From Phialophora verrucosa (lineage: Eukaryota > Ascomycota > Eurotiomycetes > Chaetothyriales > Herpotrichiellaceae), in NCBI GenBank assembly GCA_002099365.1, contig MSED01000005.1:1550001-1614000 (forward strand): DNA of 64,000 nt, read 5' to 3'. Of this stretch, positions 33,629 through 47,501 are shown piece by piece (within the stretch, counting starts at the first letter, position 1; each line of letters opens with the position of its first letter). The position numbers and the translations under genes are program-made. The notes under the pieces are model-generated. The model was given only the letters and a program-made list of their open reading frames with translations, was not told the origin of the DNA and ran no database searches.

Positions 33629-33820
33629 ATTGATATACTGAGAGATTGATATACTGAGAGATTGATATACTGAGAGATTGATATACTGAGAGATTGATAT
33701 ACTGAGAGATTGATATACTGAGAGATTGATATACTGAGAGATTGATATACTGAGAGATTGATATACTGAGAGATTGATATACTGAGAGATTGATATACTG
33801 AGAGATTGATATACTGAGAG
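33629..33820. repeat. Minisatellite, 12 exact copies of a 16-bp unit
   Basis: The unit ATTGATATACTGAGAG is repeated 12 times without a mismatch (192 bp), followed by a partial decayed copy starting ATTGC. Because 16 is not a multiple of three, reading frames cycle through it, giving a false 16-residue protein repeat on the minus strand. Confidence 0.97.
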
Positions 33821-33900
33821 ATTGCTAAACTGACTTGATCGCTAGTATTTGCGCTGTCAGTGCCTGTGCCTTCTCGGTACTTTACCATTAATGAGCTATA

Positions 33901-33926
33901 CCCATACCCATACCCATACCATACCC
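33901..33926. repeat. CCCATA microsatellite
   Basis: Three tandem CCCATA units plus partial copies, directly visible. Confidence 0.8.
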
Positions 33927-34564
33927 ACAACCGTATCCCTCTCCCTATGCCTGTCCCTATACCGCCGGTCTCCCCATCCTAGCATCCATTATACATACCC
34001 TGGCTAGTCCATCCATCTGCCTAATCGACGATCGACGGTCAATGATCGATTCGATTCATCGATGCGATTCCCGAACTCAGGCTACCCCCCCTCCAGTAAT
34101 ACCGTATGTAATATATTGGATACGATACTACGCAGCCTCGTCGAGCCTTGGGATCCTGGGGACCGACCTAGACCGGGTCGACGGTAGACAGTGGACTGGA
34201 TTGGACTGCAGTCGATTCTACCTATATACCTCAATGTCTCATTGCACGCTTGCCTGCTTGCCTGCTTGCCGCCCGCATACCTACTGAACCGACTTGAGAC
34301 ACGGGACGCTCCAATTTTTGGTCTTCAAATTTGATTCACACGATCGATTTTCCCCGGTCGACGGTACTACGGGTAAACATGACCGCTCGCGCGCGTGCGC
34401 TGTCCATTACGGAAGTTCGGACCCTCACGCATAGAAAGCTTCCTTCCGAGCTTTCACCTCCCTGTAGGGGGACGGTATTACCCCGATTTGCTTGAACGGA
34501 CCGGTCGCTTGTTTTGGTTCCTGCGCTATGGCGTCAGATGATTGCCGTGTCCTCGTCCGTCATT

Positions 34565-36847
<2,283 letters not shown>

Positions 36848-37692
36848 GACGGGTGCGATTCCGATGGAAAGATTCGTAGACAATACTCGGTAGAGAGCGA
36901 GCCAACGATCAAGTCCGGTTGCAGAAACGGTGCGAATGACAGTCAACTAACTATCTGGTCTGCCTTGGAGCACGAGGTACTTGGTCGCGGCCTGGCACTC
37001 TCCAGCCTTCGAATGACGCAGCACCAAGTGGCGGTTGAGGGTGAAGTCCAGCTTGCGGTTCTGCACAGCCACATGACTCCCCCCGAGCCAACGGGTACCG
37101 CCACAGTTCACTAAGCATACGAAAAGTGTTCCATAGCTCTTGATTTCGAGGAGCTGTCTCGTCTACATGGCTCATTTGCTTGCCTTTTCGCCTTGGTATT
37201 ACACGTTCCAAGGTGAAACTCGTAGCTCATCTCAGCATTTTTGAACCTCTAGATCTCGCCCCAGGCTCCCGTCGCCACGAGACTGCTCATGGCACCCTCG
37301 CCCGGGTGCGTGTACTCCAGCAACTCCACCGCCATTTCGCATGCATCGTAACGTTTTCGAGGTCGTGAAAGGAGCAGCAAGTCAGGAGCTAGCGGAGAAT
37401 GTTGAAGGATAAGGAAAAAAGGCCCGTTGAGCCCGTTTCCAGTCGACAGCTCCTTGTGACGCGTGGCCGGTTGTTGTGCCGATGGTCGTCACAACTTCCG
37501 ACTCATGTCCAGCCGTCAATTGTGGACCATTGTCGGCGAATGCAATGGGACAAATACCACTCCGCCAGTCAATCGACAGCGGGAATCGCTCAACATTCGA
37601 TCGTCCTGTCCGAAACAAACCCATTGGGGAAAGGTCCACCTTCATCATACTGTCGTTGCAATAATTGTACAGGTAATCAATCACGACAATCA
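36848..37692. other. Intergenic, promoter of HSE1
   Basis: 845 bp between the HSE1 start and the kinase stop, both on the minus strand. The plus-strand open frame that spans into HSE1 (36524-37114) is a shadow of its first exons. Confidence 0.5.
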
Positions 37693-40500
37693 TTAGTTGC
37701 CTCTATTGGCCTTTTCCGCAGCTCGGCTTTCTTTGGCTGATTGTACCAGGGGAGCAAGGCTGGTGAGCGGCGCACAATTATGCATGAACGGATGCTGGAT
37801 CGTCGTCAGAGAGAAAAATTGGGAACAGGGCGGTGGACAGCTTACATGTAGTAGATCATGAGCACTGGCTCGTTTCTCAGGCTCAACCTTCAAGGCAAAA
37901 TGAAGGAAATCCCGGAAAACCGGCGACAGGGCTTGTTCGTCTTTGATGCGCGGTGTCCCGTATTTAGCGATCAAGTACAAGGCCCGCAGCGGTGACTCGG
38001 TCAGGTACGGCGGCTCTCCTTCGATCATCTCGATCGCCATAATGCCTAAACTCCAGATGTCGACCTTGCGACCGTATTCCTTTCTAGTCACGACTTCTGG
38101 AGCCATCCAGTATGGCGTTCCCACCATGGTTGTGCGTTTGTTGTGCGAATCGTTGATCTGCGCACAGAAGCCGAAATCGGTGAGCTTGATGTCTCCTCTT
38201 TCCGAAAGAAGGATGTTGTCAGACTTGATGTCTCGGTGGATCACGTTCTTGGAATGAAGATGCTGTAAGCCGTACAGCGTCTAAGACAGTCAGCTGTGCT
38301 TCGGCGCAGATGGCCGAGCTCACTCACCTCTCTGCACACTGCAGCAATTTGTCCTTCACTCATGACGTTGAATGTCACAACATCTGTGAGAGATCCACCT
38401 TGCATGTATTCCATCACAACCCACAGATCTCCATCGTGCAGATAGCTGTCGATAAAGTTGACGATATTCTTGTGTTGGCTGCCCTTCATCACCACGATTT
38501 CGTTGATGATCAAGTCTTTCTTTGGTTGCTGTTCCAGGTTCATCTGCTTGATTGCAACGCATCTCTTCGACCCGACTTCATATGCCGTGAAAACTCCACC
38601 AGAAGCACCTTGTCCAATCTTGTTGAGATTGCTGTACTTCACTGTAGGGTCACCCGGGCTGCAAATTGCCTTTAACCTCGCCGTCACGTCCACTATGTTA
38701 CTTTGTTGCCGTTTCTGCCGCGGTCGGGGCACGGCAGCCACCTGTGGAGCACTATCCAAGGCTGGCGCAGCTGTCACTGCAGCAAATTGCGTCTGTGGCA
38801 CATTCGGGCTGTATTGCTGAGGTAGAATCTTTGGTGGAACCTCGGGGGCACCTGGTGCAACTTGCCGCTGGCTTCTGCTCCGATCCAATTGCTTGCTCTG
38901 AATCGCTTGTTGCGCGAGCAGCATCGCATGCTCCTGTTGTTGCTGGTATTGAACTGGAGATTGAATGGCTTGTTGTGGGCGTGGAGGTGTCGTACTAGGC
39001 CCTTTTGAATCGGAGCGACTCCGTCCTTCTTCTTCCTGCGAGATTTGTGGTGTGTTGGGCTGTGATGCTGGTGCCGGCTGGGGTCTTGGCTGCTCCTGAG
39101 GCGGCCGCAATGGCAGGTCTCCCCGTATGGGAGGAGGGGGCGCAGGCCGAGTGGGTGCCATATCTCGTAGGCTCTGCGTGGGAGCTTTTGGTGCCGGTCG
39201 GTTTGGCATCATAATCGTTGGCGATTGACCGGGCCTTACGCCAGTCATTGCGCTGGCAGGGGGCCCTGTGGGGATAGGTGGTGGTGCTCGAGGATTTTCG
39301 AAGCTACCTTCATGATTCTGAGGAAATCGGGGACTTGCGGGAGGTGATATTACACCAACCATGGGCGAGAACTGGGCAGGACTGGATCCAACGTTAGGGA
39401 TGACGGGGCTCCGATAGCTGCTGTTGCTACTCTGTGGAGAGTCGGAGAGCTTCGCATGGTCGAACTTCTGCCAAACCCCATCGTCGTTATCACCCAGGTT
39501 GTTCTTGTATGTTTCCACGATATTCATCATCATTTGCGGGTTCTGGTCCTGCTCGACCTTGGTAATGCCACTGTCGGACAGAATCCTCTGCCAATCTGCA
39601 GGTAGTCCCTGTGTAGAGAACGTGTTAGTTGTGAGGCTGAGAAACAGGGCCGCACCGAGCAAGCGATAACCACCAGGCCATGGCGCAACTCACCGTAAAC
39701 TGCCCCGTCTGATTGTCATAGCCAACGTGTATCATGTGCATTGGATTCTCGGGAGCAGAAATCTTGATGGTTCTCGGAGAGCCCAGCATGTTGTTGACGA
39801 AGCTGGAGAAGCCGCTCTTCTTGCGAAAAGGCCCGGCAGGCTTGGTGTGGCCATCGCCCGAAAACCGCTTGGGACTGAGCGTGCCATTCTCTGATTTTGG
39901 GGGGGTAACTTCCATCATGGCCACCGCTCCAGGTCCGAAGGTCTGGGAGGTGCGGAGCGGGTGAGATCTTAGATCGGGACTGGTGTAAGTGTGTGTCAAC
40001 GGCGCCGGGAATGGTGACGAGCCACCCCCATTTTGTTTCTCGTTCATGTTGGTGGCTTGAAAGGAGGACAAGAGACCTGAGGCGTCGAATGGCTCCCCGA
40101 TCAGGTCGTTGTGACGGTCATCTGAGGTTTGAGGCGTGAGGGGAATGTGTGGCGGCAGTTGGTAGCTGTCGGTGGAGGCGGCGAAGAAGTCGGTAGAGGG
40201 CACGATGGGAGAGGGCGCGCCGCTAACGTGCTCGAGGGAAGAATTGGATGAGCCGTACGCGTTGGATTGGGATCGGTGGTGGAAATCGCGTGTTGACTGG
40301 GAGATGTCGTGACTGCGCTGATATGGAGATGGCGCTGACGGCGCTCGCTGGAGTGCGGCCGACGAATGTTGCTTGCGGAGCGATCCTTTGGAGGGGTACG
40401 CAGAGGGCGGAGGATTCTTGGTCAGAGTGTTGCGGCGTCGCTTGGAAGACGAGAAGGTGGTCAAGTTGGACGTGGTCGAGCTGTGGACGTCGTGGTCCAT
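37693..40500 (-). CDS. STE20: Ste20/PAK-family protein kinase with CRIB domain
   Basis: p21-activated kinase, downstream of Cdc42/Rac in polarity and MAP-kinase signalling. Four exons: 39694-40500, 38328-39608, 37846-38280, 37693-37794; 874 residues. The ATG at 40500 opens a disordered tail ([16 protein letters not shown]). The CRIB/PBD is at about 241-300 ([20 protein letters not shown], then [10 protein letters not shown]) and spans the first splice junction. A Pro/Gln-rich linker precedes the kinase domain, which starts near 594: [10 protein letters not shown], Lys623 in [35 protein letters not shown]. No PH domain is visible before the CRIB, which favours Ste20/PakA over Cla4. The last intron (51 bp) contains no stop and keeps frame, but removing it restores DLLH-HPFMHNC as in relatives. 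Confidence 0.9.
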
Positions 40501-43275
40501 GGTCAGTCTGGCAGGTGCAGTTCTGCCAGAGCCGTGCTGTGCTGTGCTGTGCTGTGCAGTACAGGGCAGGGCAGGTGCCAGTTGGACGAAGCAAGATGCC
40601 ACGGGCAGGGAAAAGCGGGCAGCGAGGCACTGCACTAAACCAGCCTTGGGGTCGGGCTGGCAACCCTTCAACTAGATGCTCCGTCGAGCAGGTAGCGAGG
40701 TGTAAGAGAGGGCGCTTAATCTGAACAAGGGCAAGCGACAACCGCGCTGACCAGTGTCCAGCCCTAGAAGGATGTGACTGGCTGTTAGGCAGCGCGAAGG
40801 GGGCAGAGATAGTGACAGTGGAAGGGCAGACAGACAGACGGACGGGGAGGGTGTGTGTTTCTATGCTGTCTTCTACGTGCCACGCCCATGCTATCCACTT
40901 GCTACTCTACTACTGCAGCAGCCAGCGGTAAGAGACGCGCATAGGACTCCGTCGGCCCAACTACAAGGCTCGACCATGGACACACCTGTTCACCTGCGAG
41001 TATATTTAGCTCTGAGCAGTAGTCGTTCAACTTCTCCGTACTTCAGCGCTAACGGGCTTCTCACAAAGCAAACCGTGAATCATTTGTCGCTTTGTGTTTG
41101 AGCAGCCGTTGAGAGAAAACACCCGTCATCGGGGACGACCACATAACTCTGAACGCCCCGTCACCCTATCCCTTGTCAGGACAGTGGTCGAGCCGGCCCA
41201 TCAAACCCAGAAACAACAGGGCGATCGTTTTCATTGCATGCCACATGGTTGAGCCGTTAGCACTGGCTATCACCGGCCTTTGGCAGCCCACTTCAGCAAC
41301 AGTCAGCGACAGCTTCCTCTCAGCTTCCTTAGCATCACGCTCCTCGAAGAAGCCTGTCACCGTCACCGTATCAATTTCTTGTTTGTCGCGCAATCTCTTC
41401 TGGTCGTCACCAGCCCTGGTTCAATCTCATAGAACCCCACTTCTGTACATTTTCAATAGCACTAGTACGCCTCGTCCACAATCGATAACGCAGCGGGCCA
41501 GTGCTTCTATCGATACATTTCCGGGCGATCTCTGGCTGATCCTAGTGGAATTCACTGTTTTTGGCAGATGAGACACTGTCGCTCCCGCTCTCGTGACTCC
41601 CACGTGGTTCTAATAACAGAGGAAGACTGTTATTGACACGATTTTGCCTCAAAGTTTCTGATCAACAATAACATTGCCTAAGCGGGTGGCTGTGGTTTGT
41701 ATCCCGACTCGCAAGCCAGGTGTTATTGCTGCGTACAGCGCTCCACCCCACATATTTGCTGGGTATCCTGAAACAAACCAGGCATCTGTCACAGAATCGT
41801 CAAGCCCCAACCCACTTGTGGCCTTTGCCCAGCAATGATGTTGAGGCTGCATGTCCGGAGCGTTTGAGAGGCGCATCCGCTGCAAGGTAAATTTTGATGG
41901 TTGGGTGCGCATTTTCCCAGGGTGTTCCCGACCAAACTGATGAGAAATTCTAGCTCGTCGGGTTCTTCAGTGGCCCTTCAATCTGCCATTGTGCGGGCCG
42001 CTCCTGAACTGACCTGAAATGTCAATGATTGCTCTCGAGTCCTTGATTCGGCCCTCTCTCGGTGCTCGTCAGACCTCCAACAAGACAGGAAATACATACG
42101 TAAATAGCGCCCGTATGTGCAAATACTCGCTGCATCGCGCTTCAGCTTTCTACGTCTTTCTCAGAATCCGCAGCAAAGTTGCGCGGGGCTCGGTCGCACT
42201 GCGAAGGAAACAACGGAAATGCGTTATAGAAACTACAAACCTGATCTTGGTCTGATGCCACACCAGAGATTGGGGCCACCGAAGTTGATCCCACTGTCGA
42301 CGCATCTAGGCCACGTGCTCGTCGCCGGGGACGATAACTTATACGACGCCGGCAGGGCAGGGAGTCAAGCCGGTCGTGCCAATGCCACATCGCGTGCCGC
42401 GACATTCAGCCTCGTCCAGCTGTCCCTTATATAGGCCGAGATCGACGCCGTCCTCAACCTCGGGGACGATACGTTGTTCAAAGTCGGATCAAAGTGACAT
42501 GTACAACATAAATTACAGAAGTCGGGGGTCAATGCTGAAAGGCTTTACTTCGAGCGTAGACGGCAGCAGCTGTAGGTCCTCCATCCATGCTTGGACAGCT
42601 TCTGGCCGGACTTCTTGCAGGCGGTGCCATCGTTAGCTTGCACCCTCGTTTTCCTCGTAAGCGCGGAACTCGTGAGCAGTGAGCAGTGTAGAGGTTGGAG
42701 GACATGCTGCTGACTCTCGTCTGTGAGGGCGGACTCGACCGCAGATTCGGAGCCAGTACAGATGTCCGGCTCACCTCATGTTAATCTTCATTGCTCGGGT
42801 TGCTGGAGAAGCTATGCCAAGGTAGGAGACACCAAACTGTTCGATGCGTTTGTCTCATCGGCTGATGCCATCGTGTGGAAGTAGGAAAGAAGTGTTTAGG
42901 GCTTGTTACAGGTGTTTCGCCGACAGGACAGGGTTCATCCATTCGGTGCTGCCGTCTGAAAGGTCGATATGCTGAGAAATGGATCTAGGGTCTCTTGCTG
43001 GGCGCTCTGAGCCGATTATCCTTGAGAGTTGTGCGCGTAGCCGCGGTGAAAAGTTCGATTGATGGGGCTGGCTCCCAAAGCCCATCTGCTGGGGTTTTGC
43101 AGACGCAACGACAACACCCATCAGAACAATTAGTAACAGTAGCCAGGACCACAGAGAAGGCAAGGAATGGAAAGCATTTCAACTAGAGATAACACACAGT
43201 TCAGTGAAGAGTGAAGTGTTCATGTTTCCTAAGCGAATGAATGGTACAAGACTTCCACGCCAGGGCTTACAAGGC
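40501..43275. other. Long intergenic region, promoter of the Ste20-type kinase
   Basis: 2.8 kb, the longest gene-poor stretch. Candidate frames were examined: plus 41173-41571, minus 41166-41393 and minus 42906-43163. The last has a hydrophobic, secretory-looking start but no usable ATG. No gene is supported. Confidence 0.5.
40534..40558. repeat. GTGCT pentanucleotide repeat in the kinase 5' leader
   Basis: Four GTGCT units and one GTGCA, 34-58 bp upstream of the Ste20-type ATG on the transcribed strand, so probably in its 5' UTR. Confidence 0.75.
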
Positions 43276-45120
43276 TCACTCCGATCGCACCTGCTTGGTT
43301 CTCGAGCTCGGACATTTCTCAGAGCTCCTCTTGGACAGCTGGTCTCGAAGTGTACCTTCTGCTTCGGTCGAGAAAAAAAGACCTACACCCGTTACAATAG
43401 GCATGATTCCCGCAGTTGCCAGCGCGGCAGGGCTCGCAGGCAGCGGTCCATTTGACTCCGCTTTGAGCGCCCGTGTGGCATTTTGTGTAAAGTTGCTGCC
43501 GAGCTTTGCGTGCGTCGCAGTTCGTTGAGCCAAGATTCTCGCAGCTTGTGTCGGGAACCAGACCCGACTGCCCAGCACAATTGTCCAGGTCAATAGCGCC
43601 AGACTTCCCGCCTGATGCGCGCTCGCAAGCCCCGTAGGCACTAGATACAACAGTGTGGTGATGCCCAGGGTGACCTGTAGAACGACGAAGCCGACAACGC
43701 CGTGGACACCTCGTTGAGCCGCTCGAGGAAGGACCTTCTGCATCGCCCCCGAGCGTGCGAAAGCCCATAGAGCCATGACTGCTGTGAATGTGGTGGTCGC
43801 CAGAATCCGATGGTCGAGCTGAACTAGACTGGGATTCTCGAGCATATTTCGCCACCAAAGATCGCTGTTATCAGCTGCACGGCTGTAGAATTTGTCCCAG
43901 AGCTCGGTCTTTGGTGGCGTGAGTCCTAGGCCCATGTAGGGAAATTCGTTGTAGATCAAGCCCGCATCGAGACCAGCTACCAGACCCCCAGACATAGCTG
44001 TAATGAACACTAGGCCGGCAAGGAAGGAAACGTAGCGCTTGAAAGGCTTCAGCGCAGGATTCTTCAGAGCATTCAGAGTCGCGTTCGCTACGTCAGGAGT
44101 TGCGCGCAAGATCCTGTTCGTCCGCAAGATGTCGAGGCCGTTCCAGAACATGGCGAGGTAACAAACAAAGGCCGCTCCCAAGTGCGCAGTTAATCTGTAC
44201 TGTGATACACGGGGATGCGAACCAGGAGCGAATAGGTCGTCCTTCAATCCGGACTTCACCATCCACCAGCCAATAAAACCCTGAAATCCGATTAACCCAG
44301 CTATACCGAGCAGTCTCGCGGCCATACGCCTGGAGACCTGCTTCCTCGCAACGAAATAAGCCGCAGGGAGAACGAAGGAGAGGCCAACGAAGCGGCCCCA
44401 GATGCGATGTATCCATTCCATCCAGTAAATAGACTTGAACTCGTCAAGCGTCATACGTGAGTTGAGCATCTTGAACTCGGGACTGGAGCGATATTTGGTG
44501 AATTCGGCCTCCCAGTCAGCCTCAGACATGGGTGGCAGAGAGCCGGTGACCGGTTTCCATTCTGTGATGCTCAGGCTGTTGGCTCGAGTCAGCAAGCTCT
44601 GTATGACTTAAGAAGCCCACGAAAAAGGGTATACGAACCCAGACTCCGTAAGTCTTGTGAGACCTCCAAATACCACGATTCCAAAGACACTGGCAGCGCT
44701 ACCCAGAAGCCAGTATGCCACCATATTGGATGATGCGTCTGGGAAAAAGGATTTTCTGCTCTTCGTCTCATCTCCGTGCTTTCCGCCGTCCTGACTGTTT
44801 GCATTTGTACGATCACCTGCCTCCGAAGAGGTTGTGTTCCTCGCTCTTGTGGATTGGGTAAATGCCCGAAAGTATCGAGTCGGAGAGGGCGGGCATGTAT
44901 AGGAGGTGGAAGGAGGGCATAGCTTCGTAGTAGCACAGAGACAATTCGCGGGCTTCGTCGGTAATGTGCTGAGTTTTCGAGTTTGTCGACTCAGTATTGG
45001 ATGTTTCCTTGCAATGCCGACTTGCGAGGCGTTCCTTCGGCCACTGCATTCGAAGAAGCGTCTCGACAAGCCAGGTGCGGCTTCTCGCAGAGCCCTGGAA
45101 AATCCGCTTGCCGGTAGCAT
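43276..45120 (-). CDS. COX15: Haem A synthase COX15
   Basis: Inner-membrane enzyme that oxidises haem O to haem A for cytochrome c oxidase. Exons 44639-45120 and 43276-44575 (63-bp intron, donor GTTCGT) give 593 residues. The open frame continues upstream to a GTG; the ATG at 45120 is the first usable start and begins a long Arg/Ser-rich mitochondrial presequence. Eight or so membrane helices can be traced. The four haem-ligand histidines sit in the expected blocks: WMEWIHRIWGR, RLTAHLGAAF, VQLDHRILAT and GLASAHQAGSL. The splice rebuilds [21 protein letters not shown], a family hallmark. The unusual donor is supported by this homology. Confidence 0.95.
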
Positions 45121-45469
45121 TGTGCTTATCGAAGCTGCAAGCTGGCAGCAATGCAACACGGCGGTGGCTCAAGGTTGACAGCGAAGTAAATATCACAGGG
45201 ATGAAGCGAGCACTTGAAACTGGCCAATCGCAGAGCTCAGAAACCGGATCTCTACGACGTCGGTACTTACCACCGCGGGGGTCCCGATCAGACCACCCGA
45301 TATTACAGTGCCACAGAATCCTACGAGCACGACCGAAAGATACGGAGTTGTCGAAGCAAGATAGCGTGACATTCTTGCTACAAATTCTAGCTAATATCAC
45401 TCGTCATTACTGTTCATCACCAAGAGCGCAGAAGTCGCTTTAATGTTTATTTGATCGGGATCCACTTGC
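45121..45469. other. Intergenic, promoter of COX15
   Basis: 349 bp between the COX15 start and the stop of the next minus-strand gene. Nothing else recognised. Confidence 0.5.
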
Positions 45470-47501
45470 TCAATAATGATCCAAGATGTCGTCTGTATCC
45501 TGTCTCCCCTGTTTGTATGGTGCCGGACCTCCTCGAGGGCCACTAGGCAGACCTTGGTGTTGTTGTCCAAAAGGCGTGTATGATCTGCCTGGGTCGGTGA
45601 CACTACGAATGGTAGCACTCGGGGGAATTGATGACGCCGCCGGTGTCATCGACCGTCCTGCAGAATATGGGACGTAACCAGATGATTGTGAGGTCTGTAA
45701 TCGTGGTAAAGTCGGACCGCCACTTGGGGTTATCGTCCTCGCTGGAGGCATACCAGCGGGTGTGAATGATCTTTCCGGGGGTCCTTGGGTAGGAGTCTGC
45801 GAGCGAAATTGTGGTCCGGGTAGTGGTGACATTCGGCCTCGTTCTTCAGAAATACGGGGAAATGCTGGGCCGACTGCGGCAGCTGGGGTACGACGACCAG
45901 CTCCGTCGATTGGGCTATCAAAAAGTGGTCCTGCCCAGGACGGTTGCTGATCAGATGGCGTTGAACTTCGATCATCTGGGTAGGGGAGAGCGCTGCTTTG
46001 GTCCGAGGGTTGTCTGAAGCGTCCGCTGTTGGAAGTACTCGTACCTGGTCGTGGAAGGGGATCCATTTGATATGACCCAGGCCCATTTCTATCTCCTTGC
46101 GCTGTTCCTGGCCTAGGAAGCGCGGGACTGAAAGAGCGGAGAGGCGGTTGCGACATGTTCGTAACGCTGCGATTTGCGGGTCTTCCGTACCAACCACCGT
46201 TCATTTCGGATTCCGGTGCTGGGATTCTATCTGGTGCAAATCCCATCTCTTCTGCATTTCCCATTAGCGGCGCATCTGATTTGTAGCTTGCCCACGATGC
46301 TGCAGATCCATGCGTCACGGTCCGTGAAGGCATAGTCGGACGCGGTGCAATATTGGGCAGAGTTGGAAGAGTAGGAAGGGGATCATCACTGTTCCTGCTT
46401 GTGGCTGGACGCGAGGTATACTCTGGGAGCGTGGTCATCGTCGTCGTCCTTGACAAGGTGGGAAGGGAGCCGCCTTGGCCGAGGTCAGGGAGCGTGGGTT
46501 GCTTCTTGATGTCTGCTAGTGTCCCTTCACGGCCAGCTCTGGCCTCTTCCCGAGCTCGGAGGGCGTTTTCTTTCTTCAGTGCTTTGTCAACCTTGATCCT
46601 GACGACTCTCTCCATCCTCTTGTTGATTTTGTTACGGCAGTAACCTGTCAGGCCGCCATCTTCGGTGGGAATATGATGCCAGAGGAAGACAAGGTATAGA
46701 ATGACCGAGATGATCAAACTGATGACCGAGATGACCCAAATAACGAGGGTCCACAGCATGCCGAAGAGGATGACAGCCTGCAGGTGGTTGGAATCGGCCA
46801 AAATGCCAACATTGACAAAGAATTGTATCACGGGCGAGTGACCGTCCGAAGGTGCATGTTCGCCCTCTGGGACCAACTTCAACCTCAAGACCGAGTACAG
46901 GGTGATGGCGTTCACCACCTGTCGTGGCCCTTCAGCGAAGACGATCCTAAGCCAAGCTTCGAAAGAGAAATAAGTGAACAGGGCAACGTAGTCAGCACCC
47001 TTCCGACTCTTGGTCAACTCGGCAAAGACCAGAAACCGCTTCCATCCTCTTCCCTTTCCCCATCGGATGGATTGTACGCGGACGGCTAACGGATCCAGAT
47101 AGCTTTTGGCAACCCCTCCTTGGCGCATGACCCGGATTGCCCTCACCCATCGATAGACGAGTAGAATGAAGGACAGAATGATACAGCCGGCAAAGATCCA
47201 TCGCGAGATGTTCAAGGGTATCTCGGGCTTGATCTGGCCGGCCCATTTGTCGAAGGCGAGGAGGTTGATGGCAGTGAAGGTGTCGACGGCGTAGACAGAT
47301 ATCGAAACGATAAGCATAACCATGAGGTAGCCATAGGCGAAGGGTGTCCAGCACGACGAGGATTTAAAGTCGTCAAGATTCTGCAGCATGCGTCAGTCCA
47401 AGCTCACCACTTCGAGTGGGAAGAATCCATACAATGTAGTCCCATTTTTGTTCAGCGCTCAAGTTGCCGAACTTCTCTCGGTCTCCACCACAGCAACCCA
47501 T
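45470..47501 (-). CDS. KCH1: Kch1-like fungal potassium channel/transporter
   Basis: Plasma-membrane low-affinity potassium uptake protein of the Kch1/Prm6 family, which in yeast supports calcium influx during pheromone response. Exons 47433-47501 and 45470-47380 (52-bp intron) give 659 residues. The short first exon encodes MGCCGGDREKFGNLSAEQKWDYI and joins NLDDFKSSSCWTPFAY; using only the internal ATG at 47389 would lose this conserved start. Membrane segments lie at about 35-60, 75-95, 140-165 and 205-260, with signature blocks DTFTAINLLAFDKW, RQGGVAKSYLDPLAVR, GADYVALFTYFSFEAW and LWHHIPTEDGGL. The remaining 370 or so residues are disordered and Pro/Ser/Thr-rich, probably a cytosolic regulatory tail. 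The MGCC start suggests myristoylation and palmitoylation. Confidence 0.9.

Larger units (their letters stand above)
32656..34564. other. Long intergenic region with minisatellite
   Basis: 1.9 kb between convergent genes. It holds a 16-bp minisatellite (33629-33820), an inverted repeat just before it, a short CCCATA repeat at 33901-33926 and a CTTGC/CTGCTTGC patch near 34247-34272. No protein gene is supported; the open frame over the minisatellite exists only because the repeat has no stop. Confidence 0.6.

Noticed and set aside
33379..33930. 183-codon minus-strand frame with a 16-residue protein repeat
   Set aside because: Produced wholly by the stop-free 16-bp minisatellite; flanks are unlike protein-coding sequence.
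42906..43178. Possible small secreted protein (hydrophobic start, then SAKPQQMGF and a polar tail) on the minus strand
   Set aside because: No ATG before the hydrophobic segment in that frame and no convincing upstream exon; adjacent frames look equally hydrophobic.
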